From an uncultured Clostridia bacterium (GTDB lineage Bacteria > Bacillota > Clostridia > Christensenellales > Borkfalkiaceae), in contig CAMUFJ010000002.1 of assembly GCA_947088135.1 (NCBI GenBank), positions 1 to 64,000 of the forward strand: 64,000 bases of DNA, read 5' to 3'. The notes under the pieces were generated by a model. It ran no database searches. It was given only the letters and a program-made list of their open reading frames with translations, and had not been told where the DNA came from. The position numbers were made by a program, and so were the translations under genes. Positions 50,044-58,739 of this stretch are shown here, piece after piece; position 1 is the stretch's first letter; each line of letters starts with the position of its first letter.

Positions 50044-53000
50044 TTATATGACCGTATCCCCGCCCAAACGCTCTTCGACTTCGGAGAGCTTGACGGAAAC
50101 GACTTTACTTACGCCCTTCTCCTCCATCGTAACGCCGAAGAGGGTATCCGCTTGGTTCATGGTGGGCTTTCTGTGCGTGATGACGATGAACTGCGTATCG
50201 CGCGAGAACTTTTTGAGATATTTCGCAAATCTATCCACGTTCGCTTCGTCGAGCGCGGCTTCGATCTCGTCGAGAATACAGAACGGCATGGGACGGGATT
50301 TCAAAATCGCGAACAAAATGGCGATTGCCGTAAACGCGCGTTCGCCGCCCGACAGCAGGGAAATTTTCGTGAGCTTTTTCCCCGGAGGGCACGCCTTGAT
50401 CTCGATGCCCGCATTGAGCGGATCGTCGCAATCGGTATAGTCGAGCTCCATTTCCGCACGGCCTCCGCCGAACAACTCCTTGAAGATCTTCGTGAAGTTG
50501 GCGTTGATTTCGTTGAAGCCGTTGTCGAACTGCTTCTGCATTTCCGTCTTCAAGTCGGTGAGAACGGTCGTCAAATCGTCGATGCCCTTATCGAGGTCCT
50601 GCTTTTGCGTCTGCATTTCCGTATAGCGGGCAAGCAAGTTGTCGTAATCCTCTACGGCGTTTTGGTTGACGGGGCCGAGCATGGTGATATTGCGCTTTAA
50701 CGCCGCAATGCGGGTAGTCGCCTGCTGTACGTCGTATTCCGCGTCGCGAAGCTCCTGCGCGCTTTCGTATCCCAGCCCGTACGCCTCTTCGATGCGCTGT
50801 TTCAAGTTTTCGAGGTTGGCTTCCAGCTTGGAAATTTCCAGCTCGTAGGAATGCTTCTTCTCGCTCACCGTCATTTGACGCGTGACCGCGTTTCGCTTCT
50901 CTTCGGAAAGGCGGAACTGCCGTTCGGTAACGACGCGCTTGTTCTCCTCCTCCTCGGAAAGCCGTTTGCGAAGGGCGGCAACCGTGACCTGCTCCTCCTC
51001 CGTAAGCGCGATCTTCTCGCTTTGGCGAATGGATTCCTGCAAGGCAAGCTCCGTTTCCGAAATGTGCTTGCGCGAAGTTTCGATTTGACTGAGGAGGGTC
51101 GTTTTCTCCTTTACCATACGCGAAACGTACAGCTCCTCCGCCTCCTGCGTGCTTCGGATAGACGCCACTTCCACCTGCAATTTATGTAGCTCGGAGGAGA
51201 GCGCGTCCCGCTCCGCTTTGAGCCTGTTCGCCTCTTCCTGCCGTGCGCTCGCCTCCGCGGCGGCTTCGCTTCTGATCTTGTTGAGAAGCCCCTCGTTTTC
51301 CGCCGTACTGCTCACTTCGCTTTCGAGCGCATCCACTCTCTGGGTGAGCCGTTCCAAAAGCCCTCTGTATTCGTTTTCGTCCTTTTCGGCGTCCGTAAGC
51401 AGGCTCGTAAGCGCAAGCTCCCGCTGGGAGAGCGCGGCGAAGTTCGCCGTTTCCTCCTGCACCTTCAAGCGGAACGCTTCGAGGGCGCGCTGGGCTTCCT
51501 CTAAATCCTTCTCGCAATTTTCCTGCGCCTGTTTGAGCTTTTCGAGCGTTGCTTTGCTCCGCGCGATCCGCTCCTCGCATTCCTTGATACGCCTGTCCTG
51601 CGCAAGCAGATTTCCCACGTCCTTTTTGCGGGAACCGCCCGTCATCGCGCCGCTCGTGTTTACGATGTCGCCGTCGAGCGTGACGATCTTAAATGCGTTC
51701 GAATATTTCTTAGCAATGCGGGTCGCGTTCGCGATCGTGTCGCAAATAAGCGTATTCCCGAGCAAATTGCTCACGATTCTGGAGTAATAAGGATCGAACT
51801 TGACGATCTCCTCCGCGATCCCGCACGCGCCCTCCTCTTTGAGCGCCTGCCCGATCTCGCGGGTATTGTTGTGGGGGCGCATGGAGTTTGCGGGCAGGAA
51901 AGTCACTACGCCGCTCCCAGTGCGCTTTAAGTATTCGATGAGATAGCGGGCGTCCTCCGAAGTGGCGGTCACTAAATTTTGCATCGCCCCGCCGATCGCC
52001 GTTTCCACGGCCACCTCGTACTCGCGGTCGCAGGAAATGATATCCGCGATCGCGCCCTTGATCCGCTCGCCGAGCTCGGGCTTGTCCTTCGCCGCGAGCT
52101 GTAAGCTTCGCACCGCGTCCCGATAGCCGTTGAAACGGTTTTTCAGCTCGGTGTACATCTCCAAATTGTGCGTATAGTTGAGAATGCTCGAATTGCAGGA
52201 GGCGACGTCCTCCATGAGCTTTTGGCGGGACTGCGTGAGCGCAGAGAGCTCCTCTTTCAGATTCTCTTCCGCCTGCGGTTTTGCGTCGAGGAATTCCTCG
52301 CACTTGCGTTTTTGCTCCTTGCATTCCGCAAGCTGACGGTTGTACTCCGCTTTCCGCACTTCCGCTTTCCCGATCGCGACGCGCACCTCCTCGATACGCT
52401 CGCTCGCCGCATCGCGCTGAGCCGAAAGAGAGCCCACGTTTGCGCGCACGTCGGCGAGATTTTCCACCGAGCGGAGTTCTCCCGCGCGCTTCTCGTCGGT
52501 AATGCGTTCGAACGCCGCAACGCGCGCGTCCGCTTCCTGCACCTTGATAGAGAGCTTGCCTGCTTCCTGTTCGATTTCAACCGCGCGCTTTTTGCCGGCT
52601 TCTTGCTTCTGCGCGCTCTTCTTGCTCAACTCCTCGATCTCTTCGATCCTGCGGACGGAGTAGTCCACCTCTTCCTTCGCCCGTTCCAGCTGTTTGCGGT
52701 AGGAATGAATGCGCTCGCCGATGACCTTTCCCTCGCCCGTCTTATGTTCGAGCCCGATCTCATAGAGGCGGAGCTTTCTGTTGAGGTCGCTGAGCCTGTC
52801 GTCCGATTTGTGGATCTCCTCCCGCCCCGTCTGCTCTTCGAGCTCGATTTCGGCGAGCCGTTTTTCGACGGCGGCGAGCTGTTCGCCCGTTTCTTCTATC
52901 TTCCCGCGGAGCTTTTCCGTTTCGCCCGCAAAGGAATCGTAATGCACGAGATAGGAGTTCACTTCCTCGTAACGGAGCTGTCCGGAGTATTCCTGATACT

Positions 53001-53640
53001 TTTTCGCCGTTTCCGCCTGTTTTTCGAGAGGACGGAGCTGTTTTTCCGCTTCGTCCATGCGCTGGATGAACACGGTAAGATTGCCCTTGGCGTTTTCGAG
53101 CTTGCGCTCGATCTCCCCCTTCTGGCTCTTAAACTTCATGACGCCCGTCGCTTCCTCGAAAATGGCGCGTCTGTCCTCGGGCTTGGCGTTCATGATCTGC
53201 TCCACCTTGCCCTGTCCGATAATGGAATAGCCCTCTTTCCCGATTCCTACGCCGTGCAAAAGGGCGACGATATCTTTTAAACGGCATTCCCGCATATTGA
53301 GCAGATACTCGCTCTCGCCCGAACGGTACAGACGGCGGGTCATCGCCACCTCGTCGTACTCGATATCGAACATCTTGTTGGTGTTGTCGAACACCAGCGT
53401 AACTTCGCAAAAAGAGAGTTGGCGGCGCGCTTCCGTGCCGTTGAAAATAACGTCCTGCATGCTCGAACCGCGCAGGGTCTTCGCCGACTGTTCGCCGAGC
53501 ACCCAGCGCACCGCGTCGGCAACGTTGCTCTTCCCGCACCCGTTCGGCCCGACGATACAGGTAACGCCGTCGTCGAATTTTACCGCGGTCTTGTCCGCAA
53601 AGGACTTAAAGCCCACGAGTCTGATTTCTTTAAAATTCAC
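50044..53640 (-). CDS. smc: Chromosome segregation protein SMC
   Basis: 1198 residues. The head begins IRLVGFKSFADKTAVKF with Walker A VGPNGCGKSNVADAV. Long coiled coils flank the hinge (about 510-680, with the Gly-rich MTGGSRKKDVGN end). The C-terminal head has signature LLSGGERAFTAIAILFAI and Walker B FCILDEIEAALDEANV. With ScpA and ScpB it loads at parS sites and aligns chromosome arms. It overlaps rnc by four bases, the standard rnc-smc-ftsY order. Confidence 0.98.
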   Translation of the reverse strand: MNFKEIRLVGFKSFADKTAVKFDDGVTCIVGPNGCGKSNVADAVRWVLGEQSAKTLRGSSMQDVIFNGTEARRQLSFCEVTLVFDNTNKMFDIEYDEVAMTRRLYRSGESEYLLNMRECRLKDIVALLHGVGIGKEGYSIIGQGKVEQIMNAKPEDRRAIFEEATGVMKFKSQKGEIERKLENAKGNLTVFIQRMDEAEKQLRPLEKQAETAKKYQEYSGQLRYEEVNSYLVHYDSFAGETEKLRGKIEETGEQLAAVEKRLAEIELEEQTGREEIHKSDDRLSDLNRKLRLYEIGLEHKTGEGKVIGERIHSYRKQLERAKEEVDYSVRRIEEIEELSKKSAQKQEAGKKRAVEIEQEAGKLSIKVQEADARVAAFERITDEKRAGELRSVENLADVRANVGSLSAQRDAASERIEEVRVAIGKAEVRKAEYNRQLAECKEQKRKCEEFLDAKPQAEENLKEELSALTQSRQKLMEDVASCNSSILNYTHNLEMYTELKNRFNGYRDAVRSLQLAAKDKPELGERIKGAIADIISCDREYEVAVETAIGGAMQNLVTATSEDARYLIEYLKRTGSGVVTFLPANSMRPHNNTREIGQALKEEGACGIAEEIVKFDPYYSRIVSNLLGNTLICDTIANATRIAKKYSNAFKIVTLDGDIVNTSGAMTGGSRKKDVGNLLAQDRRIKECEERIARSKATLEKLKQAQENCEKDLEEAQRALEAFRLKVQEETANFAALSQRELALTSLLTDAEKDENEYRGLLERLTQRVDALESEVSSTAENEGLLNKIRSEAAAEASARQEEANRLKAERDALSSELHKLQVEVASIRSTQEAEELYVSRMVKEKTTLLSQIETSRKHISETELALQESIRQSEKIALTEEEQVTVAALRKRLSEEEENKRVVTERQFRLSEEKRNAVTRQMTVSEKKHSYELEISKLEANLENLKQRIEEAYGLGYESAQELRDAEYDVQQATTRIAALKRNITMLGPVNQNAVEDYDNLLARYTEMQTQKQDLDKGIDDLTTVLTDLKTEMQKQFDNGFNEINANFTKIFKELFGGGRAEMELDYTDCDDPLNAGIEIKACPPGKKLTKISLLSGGERAFTAIAILFAILKSRPMPFCILDEIEAALDEANVDRFAKYLKKFSRDTQFIVITHRKPTMNQADTLFGVTMEEKGVSKVVSVKLSEVEERLGGDTVI

Positions 53641-54296
53641 TGGATCTTCCTCTTTCTTAATTTGTGATAAAGCGCCTGCGCCGCGGCGGTTTCCGCCGTC
53701 TTTTTGCTCTCGCCGCCGCCCTCAGCCGACTGTCCGAGCGCGCTCACCGTGCAGATAAATCTCCCATCCTTCTCTTTCACCCTGTATTCGGGAAAGCTGT
53801 TCGGATGCTTTTGCACCAGCTCTTGCAGGAGCGATTTATAATTCTCCGTTTGCGTTTCCGCCAAATAACGGGATAAAAACTTTTTCACTTCGCCCATTCC
53901 GCCGTCGAGATAAATGCCCGCCACAACCGCCTCGAACAAATTGGACGGCGTTTTTCCGCTCACGTTGCTCTTTCCGCCCGAATAGCGCAAAAACCGCATG
54001 AGCCCCGCCCGTTTCTCTGCGCATTCGAGCGCGGAACGGGATACGTACTGTTTCCTCAGTTCCGTGAGCTTGCCCTCGTCGCCTCCGCTTCTTTGAAAAA
54101 GCTCCTCCGAAACGCACAGTTCCAGCACCGCGTCGCCCAAAAATTCCAAACGCTCGTTGTGCCCGCCTCCGCCTAAGTTCGCATAGGAGGTATGCGTAAA
54201 ACAGGTCTTTAACAGCTCTTTATCCCGAAAGCGGTAGCCGATCGCCTCCTCGACTTGCGCGGCGGTTTCCTCGCTCCACTCCTCTCCGCTATTCAT
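53637..54296 (-). CDS. rnc: Ribonuclease III
   Basis: 219 residues. The RNase III signature NERLEFLGDAVLELCVSEEL is near 42-62, and the second catalytic cluster is NLFEAVVAGIYLDGG near 120. The double-stranded RNA-binding domain occupies 150-216 (YKSLLQELVQKHPNSFPEYRV). It processes rRNA and the SRP RNA precursor. It overlaps plsX and smc by a few bases each. acpP, often between plsX and rnc, is missing. Confidence 0.98.
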   Translation of the reverse strand: MNSGEEWSEETAAQVEEAIGYRFRDKELLKTCFTHTSYANLGGGGHNERLEFLGDAVLELCVSEELFQRSGGDEGKLTELRKQYVSRSALECAEKRAGLMRFLRYSGGKSNVSGKTPSNLFEAVVAGIYLDGGMGEVKKFLSRYLAETQTENYKSLLQELVQKHPNSFPEYRVKEKDGRFICTVSALGQSAEGGGESKKTAETAAAQALYHKLRKRKIQ

Positions 54297-55317
54297 CGCC
54301 CCGCTCCGTCAAACCCGCATCGATGAGTTTCTCCTCGATTAGGCCGATAAGGTTTCCTTGGTAAGCGTCCACCGCCTGCAATACGGAAGGAGCTATGCTC
54401 TTCGCCTTGGAAGATCCGTGCGATTTGACGACCACCTTTTTGAGTCCCAAGAACACCGACCCGCCCATTTTGGAATAGTCGAGCATATCTTTAAGTTTCC
54501 CGATCTGCTTCTTCGCGCAAAGATAACTGAGCTTGCTCCCCAGCGAAGCGCGGAACTCACGGCTCAAAACAGTAGCAACCGTTTTTCCGCAGCCCTCGAT
54601 CGCTTTGAGCGCCACGTTGCCCGAAAAGCCGTCCGACACCGCCACGTCCACGTCGCCGTACATGATGTCCCGTCCCTCGATATTGCCCGTAAAGAGAATG
54701 CCCTTCGCGTCTTTGAGAAGCGCGTGCGCCTCTTGGTGCAAGGTGTCCCCCTTGTGTTCCTCCGTGCCGTTGGTGAGAAGTCCCACGCGGGGCTCTTCCA
54801 CGCCGAACGCCGCTTTGGCGTAAGCGGAAGCCATTACCCCGAACTGCGCAAGATAGGCGGGCTTGCACTCCGCGTTCGCACCGCAGTCGCAAAGAAGCGT
54901 ACGAGTACCGCGCACGTTGGGAATCCCGGGGCAGAGCGCGGGACGCAAAACGCCCTTGATGCGCCCGACGAACATGATCCCGCCCGTGAGCACCGCGCCG
55001 GTAGAGCCCGCGGATACGAACCCGCCAACGTCTTCGCGCTCGCGGAGCAATTTTAGCCCTACGACGAGAGAACTGTCCCGCTTGGAACGCACCGCGTGCG
55101 TGGGCACGTCGTCGTTGGTGATCACCTCGGTGCAGTGAACGATCTCCACCCGCGAGGTATCGTAATTATATTTTTCCAGCTCGTTGCGCACGAGATTCTC
55201 GTCCCCCGTCAGAATGAGCGAAAAGTCCTTTCTTTCTTTTAATGCAAGCACCGCGCCCTTCACGATTTCGGCGGGAGCGTTGTCGCCTCCCATAGCGTCT
55301 ACTACGATTTTTAACAT
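54289..55317 (-). CDS. plsX: Acyl-ACP:phosphate acyltransferase PlsX
   Basis: 342 residues from the ATG at 55317 (MLKIVVDAMGGDNAPAEIVKG), with GAGGGGAA before it. VSAGSTGAVLTGGIMFVGR and the C-terminal GVKKVVVKSHGSSKAKS-like stretch are typical. It makes acyl phosphate for PlsY at the start of phospholipid synthesis and works at the membrane surface. First gene of the long plsX-rnc-smc-ftsY-ylxM-ffh-rpsP-khpA run; fapR and the fab genes are not adjacent. Confidence 0.97.
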   Translation of the reverse strand: MLKIVVDAMGGDNAPAEIVKGAVLALKERKDFSLILTGDENLVRNELEKYNYDTSRVEIVHCTEVITNDDVPTHAVRSKRDSSLVVGLKLLREREDVGGFVSAGSTGAVLTGGIMFVGRIKGVLRPALCPGIPNVRGTRTLLCDCGANAECKPAYLAQFGVMASAYAKAAFGVEEPRVGLLTNGTEEHKGDTLHQEAHALLKDAKGILFTGNIEGRDIMYGDVDVAVSDGFSGNVALKAIEGCGKTVATVLSREFRASLGSKLSYLCAKKQIGKLKDMLDYSKMGGSVFLGLKKVVVKSHGSSKAKSIAPSVLQAVDAYQGNLIGLIEEKLIDAGLTERGDE

Positions 55318-55350
55318 GGCGTTCCCCTCTCGGTAAAAATATACGTAGAC

Positions 55351-55379
55351 ATTATACCATTCTTTTTTAAAAAACACAA
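55351..55379 (-). promoter_or_regulatory. Sigma-A promoter of the plsX operon
   Basis: TTGTGT, 17-nt spacer, TATAAT on the minus strand. Confidence 0.78.
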
Positions 55380-55499
55380 TTCATTCGCCGCGCTCAAATA
55401 AAAATATTTCCGCGTTTGTTTCGTCGAAAAATCGCAACGTTTGTTTAAATTCCGTATCTGCGGTTATATAAAAATTAGAATTACTAACGGAGGATTTTT

Positions 55500-56018
55500 A
55501 TGATCGATAAAAAAATCGCAACGCTCGTAAACGAGCAGGTAAACAAAGAGCTCTATTCCGCCTATCTGTATTTGGATTTTGCCAACTACTACGCGGGCGA
55601 GGGCTTGGACGGATTTGCGCACTGGTACGAGATTCAGGCGCAGGAGGAGCGCGACCACGCGATGATGATGCGCAGATACCTCATCGACAACGGGATCCGC
55701 GTGACCTTCGACGCGATCGCGAAGCCCGACAAGGTTTTTAAGAACACCACCGACCCGCTGAACTTCGGCTACGAGCACGAGAAATACGTGACCTCGCTCA
55801 TCAACAATATTTACGCGGAAGCCTTTGCGTTGAAGGATTTCAAGACCATGCAGTTTTTGGATTGGTTTATTAAAGAACAAGGCGAGGAAGAAAAGAACGC
55901 GGAGGATATGATCAAGAAAATGGAGCTGTTCGGGCACGACGCCAAAGGACTTTACTCGCTCAACCAAGAGCTCGGCGCGCGCGTATACGCCCCTTCCGTC
56001 ACAGGCCCCGCCATGTGA
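55500..56018 (+). CDS. ftnA: Ferritin (bacterial non-heme, FtnA type)
   Basis: 172 residues. The ferroxidase ligands are all present: E17, E50, H53, E94, Q127 and nearby E129-E131. It forms 24-mer cages that oxidise and store iron. It is a single gene; a weak promoter (TTGTTT, 18 nt, TATATA near 55442-55471) and GGAGG precede it, and a terminator follows. No clear Fur box was seen by eye. The C-terminal tail (ARVYAPSVTGPAM) is a little longer than in E. coli FtnA. Confidence 0.97.
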   Translation: MIDKKIATLVNEQVNKELYSAYLYLDFANYYAGEGLDGFAHWYEIQAQEERDHAMMMRRYLIDNGIRVTFDAIAKPDKVFKNTTDPLNFGYEHEKYVTSLINNIYAEAFALKDFKTMQFLDWFIKEQGEEEKNAEDMIKKMELFGHDAKGLYSLNQELGARVYAPSVTGPAM

Positions 56019-56088
56019 AAATGACAGCATGTGCATAGCGATGCAAATGCAATCGATATGATATAGAGTAATTACAAAGACATATGAA

Positions 56089-56126
56089 AACCCGCGCATT
56101 CGAAAGCGAATTCGCGGGTTTTTCAT
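56089..56126. terminator. Terminator between ftnA and lgt
   Basis: AACCCGCG / CGCGGGTT with inner ATTCG / CGAAT, an AAAG loop, and TTTT on the right with AAAA on the left. It can serve both convergent genes. Confidence 0.85.
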
Positions 56127-56133
56127 GATGCTT

Positions 56134-56958
56134 TTAAACGGTTGAGGACGGCGGAGAAGAAGGCGGCGACGCCTTTCGTTTCCGCAAAATCAAAAACACG
56201 TAAAACGCGATTCCGCCCAAAACCAACAAAACGGCAACGAGCTGGGAGGGCGTTAAAAACGAAACGATCGTTTCCCCCCTCTCATCGGCGCGCGCGAATT
56301 CGATCGCAAACCGCCAAACCCCGTAACAAATCATATATAGCGGGAGAACGTCTTGCTTCCCCTTCAACACGCGATAGGAGAGCACGGCGAAGAGCGCGAA
56401 CAAAAAGAGCGCTTCGAAGAGCTGAACGGGCACGGTATACTCCTTGCTTATCAGCTTATTTTCCGTGGAAATGTGCAAAAGCGGAACGGTAAACGGACGG
56501 TATTCTTCATACACCGCCCCGTGACAGCACCCCGCCGTAAGGCAACCGATACGCCCGAACGCGTGCGCGACGATCACACAGCAAGAAACGATGCCGAACA
56601 CCGTAAAGGCGTTTTCGAGATGGGGTTTACTTTCCGCTTTGCGGTACAAAAGATGTCCCGCGCCGAAGTAACCCGCCAAAAACACTGCCGCGCCGCCCAC
56701 GAATCCGCCGTAAAAGGTCATGCCGTTCCATTCGAACACGCCGCTCTCGATATAATTATAGATCGCCTGCATGAGCATCGCCGCGCCGAAGCCCAAAAGC
56801 ACGGCAGCGGCGGCGTCCGCAAGCACCAAAACTTGCAAATTGGAATCGAATTTCCTTTTATCCGCATAGAAAAGGAATACGCCGACCGCTGCGCACAAGC
56901 CGAGTATTATAAAAATATCGTACAGCGTAATTCCCCAAAACAAGTCGTACGGATACAC
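56134..56958 (-). CDS. lgt: Prolipoprotein diacylglyceryl transferase (Lgt family)
   Basis: 274 residues from a GTG at 56958, chosen because AGGAGG lies 7 nt upstream and a promoter ends just before it; an upstream ATG would lie inside the promoter. Seven hydrophobic segments. The Lgt signature region reads AHAFGRIGCLTAGCCHG with the essential Arg, and GMTFYGGFVGG and PVQLFEALFLF are also conserved. Lgt transfers diacylglycerol to the lipobox Cys, the first step for lipoproteins such as the serpin and the 23.7-kb lipoprotein. The leader is only about 13 nt and starts at the ribosome site. Confidence 0.93.
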   Translation of the reverse strand: MYPYDLFWGITLYDIFIILGLCAAVGVFLFYADKRKFDSNLQVLVLADAAAAVLLGFGAAMLMQAIYNYIESGVFEWNGMTFYGGFVGGAAVFLAGYFGAGHLLYRKAESKPHLENAFTVFGIVSCCVIVAHAFGRIGCLTAGCCHGAVYEEYRPFTVPLLHISTENKLISKEYTVPVQLFEALFLFALFAVLSYRVLKGKQDVLPLYMICYGVWRFAIEFARADERGETIVSFLTPSQLVAVLLVLGGIAFYVFLILRKRKASPPSSPPSSTV

Positions 56959-56977
56959 GGTTTTTCCTCCTATCTTG

Positions 56978-57006
56978 ATTTTACACGCTTCCCGCCGTTC
57001 TGTCAA
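56978..57006 (-). promoter_or_regulatory. Sigma-A promoter of lgt
   Basis: TTGACA, 17-nt spacer, TAAAAT on the minus strand. The predicted start is at the first base of the AGGAGG ribosome site. Confidence 0.85.
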
Positions 57007-57036
57007 TCCAAAACGCGCAAATATCATTTTTTCCCG

Positions 57037-57065
57037 TTGACTTCGTCCCCTTTTTGCGCTATAAT
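57037..57065 (+). promoter_or_regulatory. Sigma-A promoter of the CPBP gene, apparently leaderless
   Basis: TTGACT, 17-nt spacer, TATAAT. The ATG begins 7 nt after the -10 box, the normal transcription start position. Confidence 0.8.
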
Positions 57066-57071
57066 GGCGCT

Positions 57072-57860
57072 ATGAAATCGCACGGAAACAACCGCTTCGC
57101 GCTCTCCGCGCAGGCAATCGCGGCGATCGTCCTCTTTGTGCTCGGCATCGCGGGGCTGATTTTGTGTACCGTTTTTCCCGTGCGGTCGAACAGTCCCACG
57201 GCAAATTTACTGCTTTCGGCGATCCTGCCCCGCCTCTGCATCTGCGCGCCTCTTTTTTGGGTGCTGATCTGGCGGTATCGGTACTTGCTCGCCTTCCCGC
57301 GCCCAAAGCCGAAAACGCTGGTATGGCTTCTGCCTCCACTTGCGGTCGCGCTCGTCAATTTTCCCTTTTCCGCACTCGCAAACGGCACGGCAACCGTCCT
57401 GCACGGCGAATGGTGGTGGCTGTTCGCGATCAAATGCCTGCTCGTCGGACTCATGGAGGAATGGTTTTTCCGCGGGATCTTGCTCGATCTTTTCCTGCAA
57501 ACCGCACGGGAAAAGGAGCGCAGCATCTTCCTGCCCGTGCTGCTGAGCTCGCTTGCGTTCGCCCTCTTTCATCTTTTGAATTTGTTCGACGGGGCGGGTT
57601 TCGGCTACGTGCTCCTGCAAACGGGTTATTCCTTTCTGATCGGCGGAATGCTCGCCGTCGTCTTTTGCAAAACGCGGAATTTATGGATTTGCGTATTCCT
57701 GCACGCCCTCTTCGACGCGGGCGGTTTCCTCGTTTCCGACTTGGGCGCGGGCAACCCGCAGGATCTCGTGTTCTGGATTTTGACCGCCGTCGCAGGCATA
57801 ATCTGCGCCGCGCATATTATCTACACGCTCGTGATAATGTGCGAGAGCAAAAAGCAATGA
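57072..57860 (+). CDS. CPBP-family intramembrane metalloprotease (CAAX-like)
   Basis: 262 residues, about eight membrane helices. The family motifs are MEEWFFRGILLDLF (the EE..R motif) near 135, LAFALFHLLNL near 172 and FLHALFDAGGFL near 210, which together form the glutamyl-metal active site. CPBP proteins include bacteriocin-immunity and signalling proteases; the substrate here is unknown. The start at 57072 has no Shine-Dalgarno and coincides with the predicted transcript start. Confidence 0.9.
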   Translation: MKSHGNNRFALSAQAIAAIVLFVLGIAGLILCTVFPVRSNSPTANLLLSAILPRLCICAPLFWVLIWRYRYLLAFPRPKPKTLVWLLPPLAVALVNFPFSALANGTATVLHGEWWWLFAIKCLLVGLMEEWFFRGILLDLFLQTAREKERSIFLPVLLSSLAFALFHLLNLFDGAGFGYVLLQTGYSFLIGGMLAVVFCKTRNLWICVFLHALFDAGGFLVSDLGAGNPQDLVFWILTAVAGIICAAHIIYTLVIMCESKKQ

Positions 57861-57873
57861 TCGCATACAAAAA

Positions 57874-57907
57874 GGGCTTCCGTAAGCTAACGGAAGCCCT
57901 TTTTTTT
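57874..57907. terminator. Bidirectional terminator between the CPBP gene and rhaD
   Basis: GGGCTTCCGT and ACGGAAGCCC with a 6-nt loop, followed by eight T on the right and preceded by A-run on the left. Confidence 0.92.
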
Positions 57908-58739
57908 AATTCAAAAAGTCTTTTCTGTATTCGACGCCGAAGTATTCGGCAAGCTCTTCGAGCTGTTCGTCCTTGATGGTGTTGATCCTCGGGCGGTTGC
58001 AAGTGAGCATATAAATTTGCGCCGCCTTTTCTACCGTTTCAATTAAACCGAACGTTTCGTCCAAGCTCTTGCCCGCGCCGTAAATGCCGTGCATCGCCCA
58101 GACGACGAGGCGGAACTCCTCCATTTTCTTCGCCGTCGCTTCGCCGATACCGTTCGTCCCGCAGAGCATCCAAGGAAGGATTCCCACGCCGTCGGGGAAC
58201 ACCACGATGCACTCGGTACACATCTCCCAAAGCGTGTGCGTGAACTTCTTCTCGTCCAGCTCGTGGACGTAATTCATGGCGAGCGTGTGCGTAGGGTGCG
58301 AATGAATGACTACCCTGTTTTCGGGGTCTTTTTTCAAGCGCGCCATATGGCACATGAGGTGCGCGGGAAGCTCGCTCGTCGTGCGCCCTCCGTCCTTATA
58401 CCCCCACAGGAGTTCCACGCCCTTGTTGTCGGGAGCGATCCTCACAATGCCGAGGTTGGTTTCGGGATCGCTTTCCACGTTCTTGAAATACTTCCCCGTA
58501 CCCGTTACGATAAAGATTTTGCCCGCAAGCGGAGCGGTATCGAAATCCCCCGCATTCCAACCCATTAACGGAATCGTGCGGATCACCTTTTTTAAATCAA
58601 GATATTCGGCGACTTCCTGTTCGTCGAGCAAATAGCTGACGTTCCCGCCGTTGCGCTCGTCCCAACCGAGGCGATACATATTCGCCGTCGTTTTGCACAT
58701 TTCCCGCACGAAGGGTGCGGTTAAAATATCCTTTTTCAT
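57906..58739 (-). CDS. rhaD: Rhamnulose-1-phosphate aldolase
   Basis: 277 residues of the class II aldolase/adducin family. The zinc ligands appear in VIHSHPTHTLAMNYV (two His) and VWAMHGIYGAG (third His), and RNGGNVSYL near the N-terminus binds phosphate. It splits L-rhamnulose 1-phosphate into dihydroxyacetone phosphate and L-lactaldehyde. It overlaps rhaA by four bases at the end of the rhaB-rhaA-rhaD operon. Confidence 0.97.
   Translation of the reverse strand: MKKDILTAPFVREMCKTTANMYRLGWDERNGGNVSYLLDEQEVAEYLDLKKVIRTIPLMGWNAGDFDTAPLAGKIFIVTGTGKYFKNVESDPETNLGIVRIAPDNKGVELLWGYKDGGRTTSELPAHLMCHMARLKKDPENRVVIHSHPTHTLAMNYVHELDEKKFTHTLWEMCTECIVVFPDGVGILPWMLCGTNGIGEATAKKMEEFRLVVWAMHGIYGAGKSLDETFGLIETVEKAAQIYMLTCNRPRINTIKDEQLEELAEYFGVEYRKDFLN

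Noticed and set aside
57164..57976. Plus-strand open frame overlapping the CPBP gene
   Set aside because: Arg-rich shadow frame; the CPBP frame has the EE..R and HxxxD-type motifs.
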